DNA of 6,566 nucleotides, taken from contig CALDNM010000031.1 in assembly GCA_937915045.1 (NCBI GenBank), positions 1 to 6,566 of the forward strand, written 5' to 3'. Origin of the DNA: an uncultured Clostridia bacterium (GTDB lineage Bacteria > Bacillota > Clostridia > Peptostreptococcales > Anaerovoracaceae). Positions 1 to 6,498 of this stretch are shown one piece after another (positions within the stretch are counted from its first letter, which is position 1; the number at the start of each line of letters is the position of its first letter). The notes under the pieces are model-generated. The model ran no database searches and had not been told where the DNA came from. It worked only from the letters and a program-made list of their open reading frames with translations. The translations under genes and the position numbers were made by a program.

Positions 1-2155
1 ATCCGTCATCTGCTATGTCATCGTCATCGCGCTGATCCGCGCCGGTCTGACCGTTCTCAGTGTTCTGATCCTGAGTATCCTGATCGTCCTGCCCGCTCTC
101 GGCCCCGTCTGACGACTTCTTCGTCTTGTTGTCCACGTACTTCTGCGCCGCCGCTTTCCCGTCCGCGAAAGGATTGCCGAACTCGCCGCTGAGAGGCGCC
201 ATCTTCTGGATCTCTTCTTCAGCCTTCTTTTCGGTAACTCTTTCCTTCGCGCGTATGCGCTTAGACTCAGCCGCTTCCTTCTCGTTTTCCTGGCGGATGA
301 TCTCATCCTGAGCCTCTATGTCCTCAAGAAGTTCATCTGCCGTCTTCTCTCCATTGTAGAGCTGAGCGAACTGTTCGCCGTCGAGAGTCTCGACCTCGAG
401 CAGAGCCTGAGCCACGAGCTCAAGCTTGTCGCTGTGCGTCGACAGGATCTTTTCGCATTCATCGAACGCCTTTCCGATGATGTTCCTGATCTCTTCATCG
501 ATCTCAGAAGCGACCTCTTCAGAATAATTCTGACGCGTCGAGAAATCTTTGCCGAGGAAAACCTCGTCGCCCGAGCTGTAACATACAGGTCCCAGCTTTT
601 CGCTGAATCCGTACTTCGTCACCATGTCGCGCGCGACCTCTGTCGCCCTCTGTATATCGTTGCTTGCACCGGTACTGATATCGTCGAGAGTCAGCTTCTC
701 CGCGACTCTTCCGCCGAGCAGATGTATGATCTGCTCCATCATATCTTCCTTCGTGCTGAAATATCTGTCTTCCTTCGGGAGCACCATCGTGAATCCGCCG
801 GCGCGTCCTCTCGGAACTATAGTCACCTGATGTACAGGATCCGTATGCGGCAGAGCTGTCGCTACGACCGCGTGCCCAGCTTCATGGTAAGCCGTCAGCC
901 TTCTCTCAGCTTCGCTTATCACCCTGCTCTTCTTCTCCGGTCCCGCTATGACCTTCGTGATAGCTTCTTCTATCTCATCCATGCGTATGTGTCTGCCGTT
1001 CCTCCTTGCAGTAAGGAGCGCGGCTTCGTTGAGCATGTTCTCTATATCCGCCGGTGTGAATCCAGGCGTACGTCTCGCGAGGACCTTAGCGTCGACATCG
1101 TCGTCGAGCGGTTTGTTCCTCGAGTGCACACGGAATATAGCCTCCCTGCCTTTGACATCAGGGATGCCGATAACGACCTGTCTGTCGAATCTTCCCGGAC
1201 GCAGCAGCGCCGGATCGAGTACGTCAGGTCTGTTTGTAGCAGCGAGGATGATGATGCCCGAGTTCGGTTCGAACCCGTCCATCTCTACGAGCAGCTGGTT
1301 GAGGGTCTGCTCTCTCTCGTCATGTCCGCCGCCGAGGCCCGCGCCTCTCTTGCGGCCGACCGCGTCGATCTCATCTATGAATACGATGCAAGGCGCGTTT
1401 TTCTTCGCCTGCTCGAACAAGTCTCTCACTCTGGATGCTCCGACACCTACGAACATCTCTACGAACTCGGAACCCGATATCGTGAAGAACGGTACGCCCG
1501 CTTCGCCTGCCGCCGCTTTTGAAAGATACGTTTTTCCTGTGCCCGGAGGGCCTACGAGGAGTATACCTTTCGGTATCCTCGCGCCAAGGGCGTTGTATCG
1601 CTTAGGATGCCGCAGGAAGTCCACGACTTCCGCGAGTTCCTCTTTCTCTTCATCAAGTCCGGCCACATCTTTGAAGGTGATCTTGCGCAGGTCGCTTTCC
1701 TTCTGCATCTTGGCCTTGCTCTTGCTGAACTGCATGGCCTTGCCTCCGCCGCCCTGCTGTGCCATCATCATATACCAGAACACTATCAGCACTATGATCA
1801 TGATCAGTGTCGGCAGCATAGACAGATACCACGGCGTGGTCTGCGGCGCGGCGTTGCTCACTTTGATATCGCCTGCTTCAGACTGCTTCCTTATATATGT
1901 CTCATTCAGATATTCCACATCAAGCGACGAAGACGCGTACGTCACATATTCAGTGCCGCCGCTCGTCTTGCCGGTGAGCTTCATATCATCGATATTGATC
2001 TTTGTGAACTTTCCGTCGGAAAGATATGTCGTGAATGTAGAATATGATACGTCCTTTGTTTTATTGTCCGGCTGCCTGTTTATGAACCACGCCATGCCGA
2101 GGACAAGGACGAATATGATCAGATAGATCCCTATATTCTTGGAAACTTTTTTCAA
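1..2155 (-). CDS. ftsH: ATP-dependent zinc metalloprotease FtsH (3' end beyond window)
   Basis: FtsH is a hexameric membrane-anchored AAA+ protease that extracts and degrades misfolded membrane proteins and short-lived regulators. I translated 718 codons from the TTG at 2155; no stop occurs before the window edge. In order: membrane segment 1 (about 8-24), an extracytoplasmic domain (25-108), membrane segment 2 (about 111-131) and a Gly-rich linker (135-138). The AAA+ module has Walker A GPPGTGKT (202-209), pore motif FVG (235-237), Walker B IVFIDEID (257-264) and a second region of homology with arginine fingers R319 and R322. The protease domain has HEAGH (424-428), with third zinc ligand D500 in STGASND. 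The family fold ends near 610. What follows is a charged probable coiled coil (about 612-652), then an acidic, Gln/Asp-rich tail (about 680-718 and on). That makes it at least 60-80 residues longer than typical FtsH (about 640). Walker A is followed by YLSKA where LLAKA is common. Confidence 0.97.
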   Translation of the reverse strand, partial: MKKVSKNIGIYLIIFVLVLGMAWFINRQPDNKTKDVSYSTFTTYLSDGKFTKINIDDMKLTGKTSGGTEYVTYASSSLDVEYLNETYIRKQSEAGDIKVSNAAPQTTPWYLSMLPTLIMIIVLIVFWYMMMAQQGGGGKAMQFSKSKAKMQKESDLRKITFKDVAGLDEEKEELAEVVDFLRHPKRYNALGARIPKGILLVGPPGTGKTYLSKAAAGEAGVPFFTISGSEFVEMFVGVGASRVRDLFEQAKKNAPCIVFIDEIDAVGRKRGAGLGGGHDEREQTLNQLLVEMDGFEPNSGIIILAATNRPDVLDPALLRPGRFDRQVVIGIPDVKGREAIFRVHSRNKPLDDDVDAKVLARRTPGFTPADIENMLNEAALLTARRNGRHIRMDEIEEAITKVIAGPEKKSRVISEAERRLTAYHEAGHAVVATALPHTDPVHQVTIVPRGRAGGFTMVLPKEDRYFSTKEDMMEQIIHLLGGRVAEKLTLDDISTGASNDIQRATEVARDMVTKYGFSEKLGPVCYSSGDEVFLGKDFSTRQNYSEEVASEIDEEIRNIIGKAFDECEKILSTHSDKLELVAQALLEVETLDGEQFAQLYNGEKTADELLEDIEAQDEIIRQENEKEAAESKRIRAKERVTEKKAEEEIQKMAPLSGEFGNPFADGKAAAQKYVDNKTKKSSDGAESGQDDQDTQDQNTENGQTGADQRDDDDIADDG

Positions 2156-2162
2156 TTTGATT

Positions 2163-2168
2163 CTCCTT
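2163..2168 (-). promoter_or_regulatory. Ribosome binding site that fixes the TTG start of ftsH
   Basis: AAGGAG on the minus strand lies 7 bases before the TTG at 2155-2153. No ATG or GTG is better placed. The first in-frame ATG is codon 21 and has no comparable site; starting there would remove the first membrane segment. The strong site therefore decides in favour of the TTG start. Confidence 0.85.
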
Positions 2169-2172
2169 TTGG

Positions 2173-2188
2173 TTGTTGCACACAACAA
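2173..2188 (-). other. Small hairpin just upstream of the ftsH ribosome binding site
   Basis: On the minus strand TTGTTG and CAACAA can form a 6-bp stem with a TGTG loop. It ends 4 bases before the AAGGAG. The hairpin leaves the ribosome binding site itself free, and it could help keep that site exposed. The stem is weak (two G-C pairs) and may have no function. Confidence 0.25.
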
Positions 2189-2191
2189 AAA

Positions 2192-2212
2192 CTGTTTCCC
2201 TCTACAAAACAG
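2192..2212 (-). other. Small hairpin followed by five Ts in the ftsH leader
   Basis: On the minus strand CTGTTT and AAACAG can pair (6 bp) around a 9-base loop, and TTTTT follows directly. This has the layout of an intrinsic terminator or attenuator, but the stem is short with only two G-C pairs, so it should be weak. It lies between the proposed ftsH promoter and the ribosome binding site, so any effect would be on read-through into ftsH. Confidence 0.25.
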
Positions 2213-2216
2213 ATTT

Positions 2217-2239
2217 TGTTATTTTATCATAAAATAACA
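2217..2239. repeat. Perfect 10-bp inverted repeat with a 3-base centre (possible operator)
   Basis: The arms are TGTTATTTTA (2217-2226) and TAAAATAACA (2230-2239), separated by TCA (2227-2229), which is the TGA stop codon of tilS on the minus strand. All ten base pairs match. The repeat covers the proposed -10 box of ftsH and more than half of the spacer. A two-fold symmetric site in that position is what a dimeric repressor would use. It is not a standard intrinsic terminator, because the stem is almost all A/T and no T-run follows on either strand. It does not match the CIRCE, Fur or PerR consensus as I know them. The symmetry is seen directly; the operator role is inferred. Confidence 0.5.
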
Positions 2240-2249
2240 CGTAGTTCAA
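2221..2249 (-). promoter_or_regulatory. Candidate sigma-70-type promoter for ftsH
   Basis: On the minus strand, TTGAAC (2249-2244; 4 of 6 matches to TTGACA) is followed after exactly 17 bases by TAAAAT (2226-2221; 5 of 6 matches to TATAAT). Transcription would start near 2214, giving a leader of about 60 bases before the ftsH TTG. The -35 box and most of the spacer lie inside the last codons of tilS and the -10 box comes just after its stop. This would let ftsH be expressed apart from the upstream genes. The match is by eye only, and A/T-rich intergenic DNA produces such matches fairly often. Confidence 0.45.
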
Positions 2250-3648
2250 GTATCAGGAAGGCCTTCGTGCTCTCCGAAATACCGTATTCTCCGCTGTATC
2301 TTCCTCTTTTTCCGCTGCCGACGCCACCCGGTATCCACAGGACTTCATGTCCGGCGCACGCCATGATGACGCTGTCTCTTTCCTTTGCGGGCATCTTCAT
2401 ATCCACCAGCATATCCTGGATCTTCTTGCGTCCCTTCATGCCCGCCGGTTTTATTTTATCTCCGGGCAGCCTGGTCCTTATCTCGATGATCTCAGGTCCC
2501 GCGTCCGGCTCTCCGAGCGCTTCCTTTATTCTGTCAAAATCGAACACTGCCATATCCTGACTGTGCTCCGGGATGTCGTCCCTGTCTTCCGAAACTCTCA
2601 CGGATATCCGGGCGCCTGTCTCCCGGGCTTCCCCGCCGCCTTCTGCCGTTACCGCGACAGTATCATATGACACCATCACCGAATATCCGCCGTGAAATTC
2701 CGCCACAGCCGAAGCATTACTGCCGCAGATGATATCGTCCGCCGCGAGAAGATGCGTCCTCGTGATGTCCTGACAGAGCCCGAGTTTTCCGAGCGCCATG
2801 ATGATCACTCTGTGCCTCATCGCCGGTCCCGTCTCCTTCATGAGATGCCTGTCGAAATCTATATTACCCGCTTTTTCATCTTTCAAAGCAGCCGCGTAAA
2901 CTTTTTCCGCTTCAGCCGCGAGAAAATCGCGGTCCTCCTGCGCGTTGAGCGCGAGCCGCGAAAGCGTCTCTATTATATTCTCGTTGAAATTTTCCTTTAT
3001 ATACGGTATCAGCCCGAGCCTGATCTTGTTCCTCGTGTAGAGCGGTTCGAGATTCGTTTTGTCGATGCGCGGGTGAAGTTCTCTTTCCTCGCAGTAACGC
3101 TCGATGTCCTTCCGTTCGCAGTCGAGCAGCGGGCGGATCACGTCGAACCCGGCCGGGCTCTTCCTCGAATAGTCCATGCCGGCGAGCCCGTCTGTACCGG
3201 TCCCGCGCAGGATCCTGAAGAGCAGTGTTTCCGCCTGGTCGTTCATGTTCTGAGCGACGCAGATCTTCGCGTTCCTGTTCCCGGAAGCTTTCGCCGCGTC
3301 ATCGAACGCGCCGTAACGTATCTTCCTTCCGGCTTCTTCCGATGTCAGGCCCCACTCTTCCGCGCGCGCCGCGCAGTCTTCCGTGATCACAGAGCACCTG
3401 ACCCCGCGCGCCGCGCAGACCCTTTCCACAAAGGCCTGATCCTTTTCGGCGTCCCCCGGCCTCAGCTTATGGTTCACATGGACCGCCTCTATCGTAAACC
3501 CGATCTCTCCCGCGAGCCCGCAGAGCACATCAAAAAGGCACACCGAGTCCGGACCTCCGGAGAGGCCCAGAACAATGTGCTCGCCCTTTTTCACCGATCC
3601 GTGTTCCCGGATCGTATCATATACAGTTTGTGTGATTTTATCTCTCAT
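2227..3648 (-). CDS. tilS: tRNA(Ile)-lysidine synthetase
   Basis: TilS attaches lysine to C34 of the CAU-anticodon tRNA-Ile using ATP. This switches its identity from Met to Ile and lets it read AUA codons, which is essential in most bacteria. Residues are numbered from the ATG. The N-terminal ATPase has the PP-loop SGGPDS (30-35), then VHVNHKLRPG (56-65), AQNMNDQAET (132-141), FRILRGTGTDGLAGM (144-158) and TRNKIR (205-210), all typical of TilS. A helical middle region (about 225-305) and a C-terminal TilS domain follow (RLPGDKI 393-399, GRKKIQDMLVD 406-416, VLWIPGG 436-442). The 473 residues are normal for the full-length Firmicutes form. The start is ATG at 3648-3646, whose A is the last base of the tatD stop (TGATG). 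A GTG codon at 3651-3649 is an alternative that adds one residue. A Gln (133) stands where His is common before the NDQ motif. The stop codon forms the loop of a perfect inverted repeat. Confidence 0.96.
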   Translation of the reverse strand: MRDKITQTVYDTIREHGSVKKGEHIVLGLSGGPDSVCLFDVLCGLAGEIGFTIEAVHVNHKLRPGDAEKDQAFVERVCAARGVRCSVITEDCAARAEEWGLTSEEAGRKIRYGAFDDAAKASGNRNAKICVAQNMNDQAETLLFRILRGTGTDGLAGMDYSRKSPAGFDVIRPLLDCERKDIERYCEERELHPRIDKTNLEPLYTRNKIRLGLIPYIKENFNENIIETLSRLALNAQEDRDFLAAEAEKVYAAALKDEKAGNIDFDRHLMKETGPAMRHRVIIMALGKLGLCQDITRTHLLAADDIICGSNASAVAEFHGGYSVMVSYDTVAVTAEGGGEARETGARISVRVSEDRDDIPEHSQDMAVFDFDRIKEALGEPDAGPEIIEIRTRLPGDKIKPAGMKGRKKIQDMLVDMKMPAKERDSVIMACAGHEVLWIPGGVGSGKRGRYSGEYGISESTKAFLILELRVIL

Positions 3649-4493
3649 CACTGATCTTCTATCCCGTAAAATATCTTAGCGTTTTCAAGTGTGATATCGC
3701 AGAGATCCTCGTACTCCATCTTTTTGATGACGGCTACGCGCCTCGCGGTATACGCTACATAATTCGGCTTGTTCCGTCCGCCCCTCTTAGGCTCCGGAGC
3801 AAGATACGGCGAATCGGTCTCCACTGTCAGGAACTCAGCCGGGATCTTTTCGACCACCTCGACCGTCTTCCTGTTGTTCTTGAACGTGACCGGACCGCAT
3901 ATCGAGATCGTCGCGCCGAGCTTCACATACTGCTCGGCCATCTCGGCGCTCCCCGAGAAGCAATGGATGAGGACGCGAGCGTCCCCGTCCGCTTTTTCGA
4001 ATCCGGGCGCCGTCTTTCTCTTCGGGAACCAGCTCTTGCGTTCTTCGCTGAAAGCCTGTTCTTCCTTGAGTATATCCATGCACTCCTGATCCGCTTCGCG
4101 GCAATGTATGACGATCGGCATCTTCAGCTCGTTCGCCATACGTATCTGCACTCTGAACCATTCTCTCTGATCGTCTCTCGGCGACAGATCGTAATGATAA
4201 TCCAGTCCGATCTCTCCGACCGCTTTCACTTTATCTTTTTTCGCTATCGTCTTCAGCATCGAGAGCTGCAGTTCATCCATGTCCTTGACTTCGTGCGGAT
4301 GGCATCCCGCCGTCGCGTAGCACCAGTCGTATTTCGCCGCGTGGTCCGCGGCCAGCATAGAGTCAGAGAGATCCGAGCCCGCGTCGATGACGTACGCCAT
4401 CTCCGGGTCGTCGATGACTCCCTGTATCACCGCTTCTCTTTCCGCTTCAGTATATCCTTCGTAATTCAAATGCTCGTGAGCATCAAATAGCAT
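3648..4493 (-). CDS. tatD: TatD-family metal-dependent DNase/hydrolase
   Basis: TatD proteins are cytoplasmic TIM-barrel amidohydrolases that use two divalent metals. Studied members have 3'-5' exonuclease activity on DNA and are linked to DNA repair or degradation; the substrate in this organism is unknown. The family metal-ligand motifs are all present: H-x-H at residues 6 and 8 (FDAHEHLN), GCHPHEV at 63-69, E94 in VGEIGLDYHYD, H130 in VIHCREA, H177 in IHCFSGS and D227 in ETDSPYLAP. The C-terminal RGGRNKPNYV stretch (237-246) is also typical. At 281 residues it is about 25 longer than the usual ~255. The excess lies at about 146-172, between the HCREA and HCFSGS strands, and is rich in Lys, Arg and Glu. 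It follows metG closely and overlaps the start of tilS. Firmicutes commonly carry tatD just after metG. Confidence 0.95.
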   Translation of the reverse strand: MLFDAHEHLNYEGYTEAEREAVIQGVIDDPEMAYVIDAGSDLSDSMLAADHAAKYDWCYATAGCHPHEVKDMDELQLSMLKTIAKKDKVKAVGEIGLDYHYDLSPRDDQREWFRVQIRMANELKMPIVIHCREADQECMDILKEEQAFSEERKSWFPKRKTAPGFEKADGDARVLIHCFSGSAEMAEQYVKLGATISICGPVTFKNNRKTVEVVEKIPAEFLTVETDSPYLAPEPKRGGRNKPNYVAYTARRVAVIKKMEYEDLCDITLENAKIFYGIEDQ

Positions 4494-4501
4494 TATTATC
4501 T

Positions 4502-4507
4502 CTCCTT
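4502..4507 (-). promoter_or_regulatory. Ribosome binding site of tatD
   Basis: A consensus AAGGAG on the minus strand lies 8 bases before the tatD ATG, inside the 16-base gap after the metG TGA. It fixes the tatD start. The gap has no room for a terminator and shows no separate promoter, which supports co-transcription of metG and tatD. Confidence 0.85.
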
Positions 4508-4509
4508 GA

Positions 4510-6498
4510 TCATGTGACCGGGTTCCCGTCGTCGGCGGCAGTCTCGACGAATTCGCACTTCATCTTGCCGTCCACTTCGTTGTCCGCGAAGAGCAGCATG
4601 CCCTTCGACTCCAGGCCTCTTAATTTTCTTGGCTTCAGGTTCGCGACTACGACTACCTTCTGGCCTATACAGTCTTCCGGCTTGTACCATTCCGCTACTC
4701 CGGAAATGATCTGCCTCGTCTCTGTCCCCATCTTAACCTGGAAGACGAGCAGATGGTCCGCGTCAGGATGCTTTTTGCATTCAAGTATCGTACCAACTCT
4801 GAGATCGAGCTTGTCGAAATCGTCGTATTCTATTTCGTCTTTGAGCTTTAGCGCTCCATTTTTTTCCGCTTCAAGCTTCTTGCCCGCTTCTTCCTGCGCC
4901 TTCAGTTTTTCCTGAGCTTTCTTTCTCTGCTCAGCTCCGATGGCTTCGAGCTCCGCGAGTTCTTTGTCTATGTCCAGTCTCGGGAAGATCGGGTCGCCCT
5001 TCTTGACTTTTTCGCCGCCGAGCATATCCCACTTCTCTGTGTCTTCCCAGGTATATTTTTCATCTATGATACCGAACTGCGTCTTGATCTTGTCCGCCGT
5101 GTTGTGCATGAACGGGAAGAGCAGTATCGATACTATCCTCATCGTCTCCGCTAAATTATGGAGCACTGTATCGAGGACTTCTTTGTTCGCTTCATCCTTC
5201 GCGAGGACCCACGGCGCTGTTTCGTCGATGTACTTGTTCGCGCGTCTGATGACGACCCAAAGCTCTTCGAGCGCGACATTGAACTTGAAGTCGTCCATCG
5301 CCGCGTCGATCTTTTTGACCGCTCCTGTCGAGATCTCTTTCAGATCCTCATCGTGCTCGGTGCCCTTTCCCGCCTTAGGGATCACACCGCCGCAGTATTT
5401 CTCTATCATCGAGACCGTACGGGAAACAAGGTTCCCGAGGTCATTCGCGAGGTCGTAATTGAGTCTCTTGACCATTACTTCATTCGTGAACACTCCGTCC
5501 TGACCGAATGTATATTCACGCAGGAGGAAATATTTGAGAGCGTCGACGCCGTAACGATTGATGAGCATCACCGGATCCACGATGTTGCCTTTTGACTTGC
5601 TCATTTTGCCGCCGTCTATAAGCAGCCATCCGTGTCCGAGGACGTGCTTCGGAAGCGGCTGTTTGAGCGACATCAGCATCGCCGGCCAGATGATCGAATG
5701 GAATCTCACGATCTCTTTTCCTACGAGGTGATAGTCAGCAGGCCACCACTTGTCGTATTCCGGGCAGTCGTCGTCCGGGAATCCGAGCGTGGTCACGTAG
5801 TTTGTGAGCGCGTCGAGCCATACGTAGATGACGTGTTTCGGGTCGATCGGCACCGGGATGCCCCAGTCGAAAGATGTCCTCGAGATGCACAGGTCATCCA
5901 GTCCCTGCTCGATGAACGCGATCATTTCATTTCTTCTCGCTTCAGGCTGCAGGAAGTCCGGGTTCTCCTTGAAGTTCTTCAGGAGCGCCGGAGCGTACTT
6001 AGAAAGTTTGAAGAAGTAAGCCTCTTCACTCGCTTTCTCTACAGGTCTGCCGCAGTCAGGGCAGCATCCGTCGACGAGCTGGTTTTCTGTCCAGAACGAT
6101 TCGCACGGTGTGCAGTAAAGTCCTTCATATCTTCCTTTATATATGTCGCCCGCTTCGTACATTTTCATGAATATGTCCTGTACGCGCTTCATGTGTCTCG
6201 GCTCTGTGGTCCTGACGAAGTCATCGTATGAGATCTCCATCGTGTCCCAGAGCTTCTTGACTCCGCCGACGATCTTGTCTACGTATTCTATCGGGGTCAC
6301 GCCGTTTTCCAGCGCGATCTTCTGTATTTTCTGTCCGTGCTCGTCAGTCCCTGTCTGGAACCTGACGTCATAGCCCTGCGCTCTTTTGAAACGCGCCATC
6401 GCGTCCGCCATTACTGTACAGTAAGTGTGTCCGATGTGCAGGTTGTCGCTCGGATAATAAATAGGTGTCGAAATGTAGAATTTTCCTTTGCTTGCCAT
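4510..6498 (-). CDS. metG: Methionyl-tRNA synthetase (MetRS, class I, with fused C-terminal tRNA-binding domain)
   Basis: This cytoplasmic enzyme charges tRNA-Met, both initiator and elongator, with methionine using ATP. The 662-residue protein is complete and of normal length for the long bacterial form. The class I signatures are clear: HIGH at residues 21-24 (within DNLHIGHTY) and KMSKS at 298-302 (GGKMSKSKG). Between them lies a connective domain with a four-cysteine zinc knuckle, CTPC at 129-132 and CPDC at 146-149, with an extra Cys at 145. WLDAL (227-231) is the usual active-site region. An anticodon-binding helical domain follows (about 340-515). A very charged Lys/Glu/Ala linker (about 520-555) then joins it to an EMAP/Trbp111-type OB-fold domain (about 558-662; DLRVGTI at 565-571, SKGMLLFA at 631-638), which binds tRNA and mediates dimer formation in this family. 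The ATG has a purine-rich ribosome binding site and the HIGH motif lies near the N-terminus as expected. It is the first visible gene of the metG-tatD-tilS unit. Confidence 0.98.
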   Translation of the reverse strand: MASKGKFYISTPIYYPSDNLHIGHTYCTVMADAMARFKRAQGYDVRFQTGTDEHGQKIQKIALENGVTPIEYVDKIVGGVKKLWDTMEISYDDFVRTTEPRHMKRVQDIFMKMYEAGDIYKGRYEGLYCTPCESFWTENQLVDGCCPDCGRPVEKASEEAYFFKLSKYAPALLKNFKENPDFLQPEARRNEMIAFIEQGLDDLCISRTSFDWGIPVPIDPKHVIYVWLDALTNYVTTLGFPDDDCPEYDKWWPADYHLVGKEIVRFHSIIWPAMLMSLKQPLPKHVLGHGWLLIDGGKMSKSKGNIVDPVMLINRYGVDALKYFLLREYTFGQDGVFTNEVMVKRLNYDLANDLGNLVSRTVSMIEKYCGGVIPKAGKGTEHDEDLKEISTGAVKKIDAAMDDFKFNVALEELWVVIRRANKYIDETAPWVLAKDEANKEVLDTVLHNLAETMRIVSILLFPFMHNTADKIKTQFGIIDEKYTWEDTEKWDMLGGEKVKKGDPIFPRLDIDKELAELEAIGAEQRKKAQEKLKAQEEAGKKLEAEKNGALKLKDEIEYDDFDKLDLRVGTILECKKHPDADHLLVFQVKMGTETRQIISGVAEWYKPEDCIGQKVVVVANLKPRKLRGLESKGMLLFADNEVDGKMKCEFVETAADDGNPVT

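Noticed and set aside
13..306. Minus-strand frame of 97 codons giving an extremely Arg-rich peptide
   Set aside because: It is a shifted frame inside the charged C-terminal tail of ftsH. The Arg-rich character comes from reading the GAA/AAG-rich codons out of phase.
434..1522. Long plus-strand open frame of 362 codons opposite ftsH
   Set aside because: It lies wholly inside the FtsH AAA+ and protease coding region on the other strand. The translation is Arg/Ser/Leu-rich without any recognisable domain. It is open because of the codon bias of ftsH, not because it is a gene.
948..2126. Second long plus-strand open frame (392 codons) opposite ftsH
   Set aside because: It overlaps the previous antisense frame and mirrors conserved FtsH motifs such as Walker A and the membrane segments. 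Its Ser/Phe-rich composition is typical of an antisense shadow. I found no ribosome binding site or promoter pointing that way.
2217..2239. The inverted repeat as a rho-independent terminator after tilS
   Set aside because: The stem has only two G-C pairs, one per arm side, and no T-run follows on the minus strand (AAAATC comes next). An operator or another role fits better.
2692..3654. Plus-strand open frame of 320 codons opposite tilS
   Set aside because: The opposite strand encodes an intact TilS with all signatures. This frame gives an Arg-rich sequence without known motifs and is best explained as a by-product.
4494..4509. Separate promoter or terminator between metG and tatD
   Set aside because: The gap is only 16 bases and is taken up by the ribosome binding site. 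No stem or promoter boxes fit.
5632..6231. Plus-strand open frame of 199 codons opposite metG
   Set aside because: It sits opposite the catalytic and connective domains of MetG. It has no start signals and no recognisable protein features.
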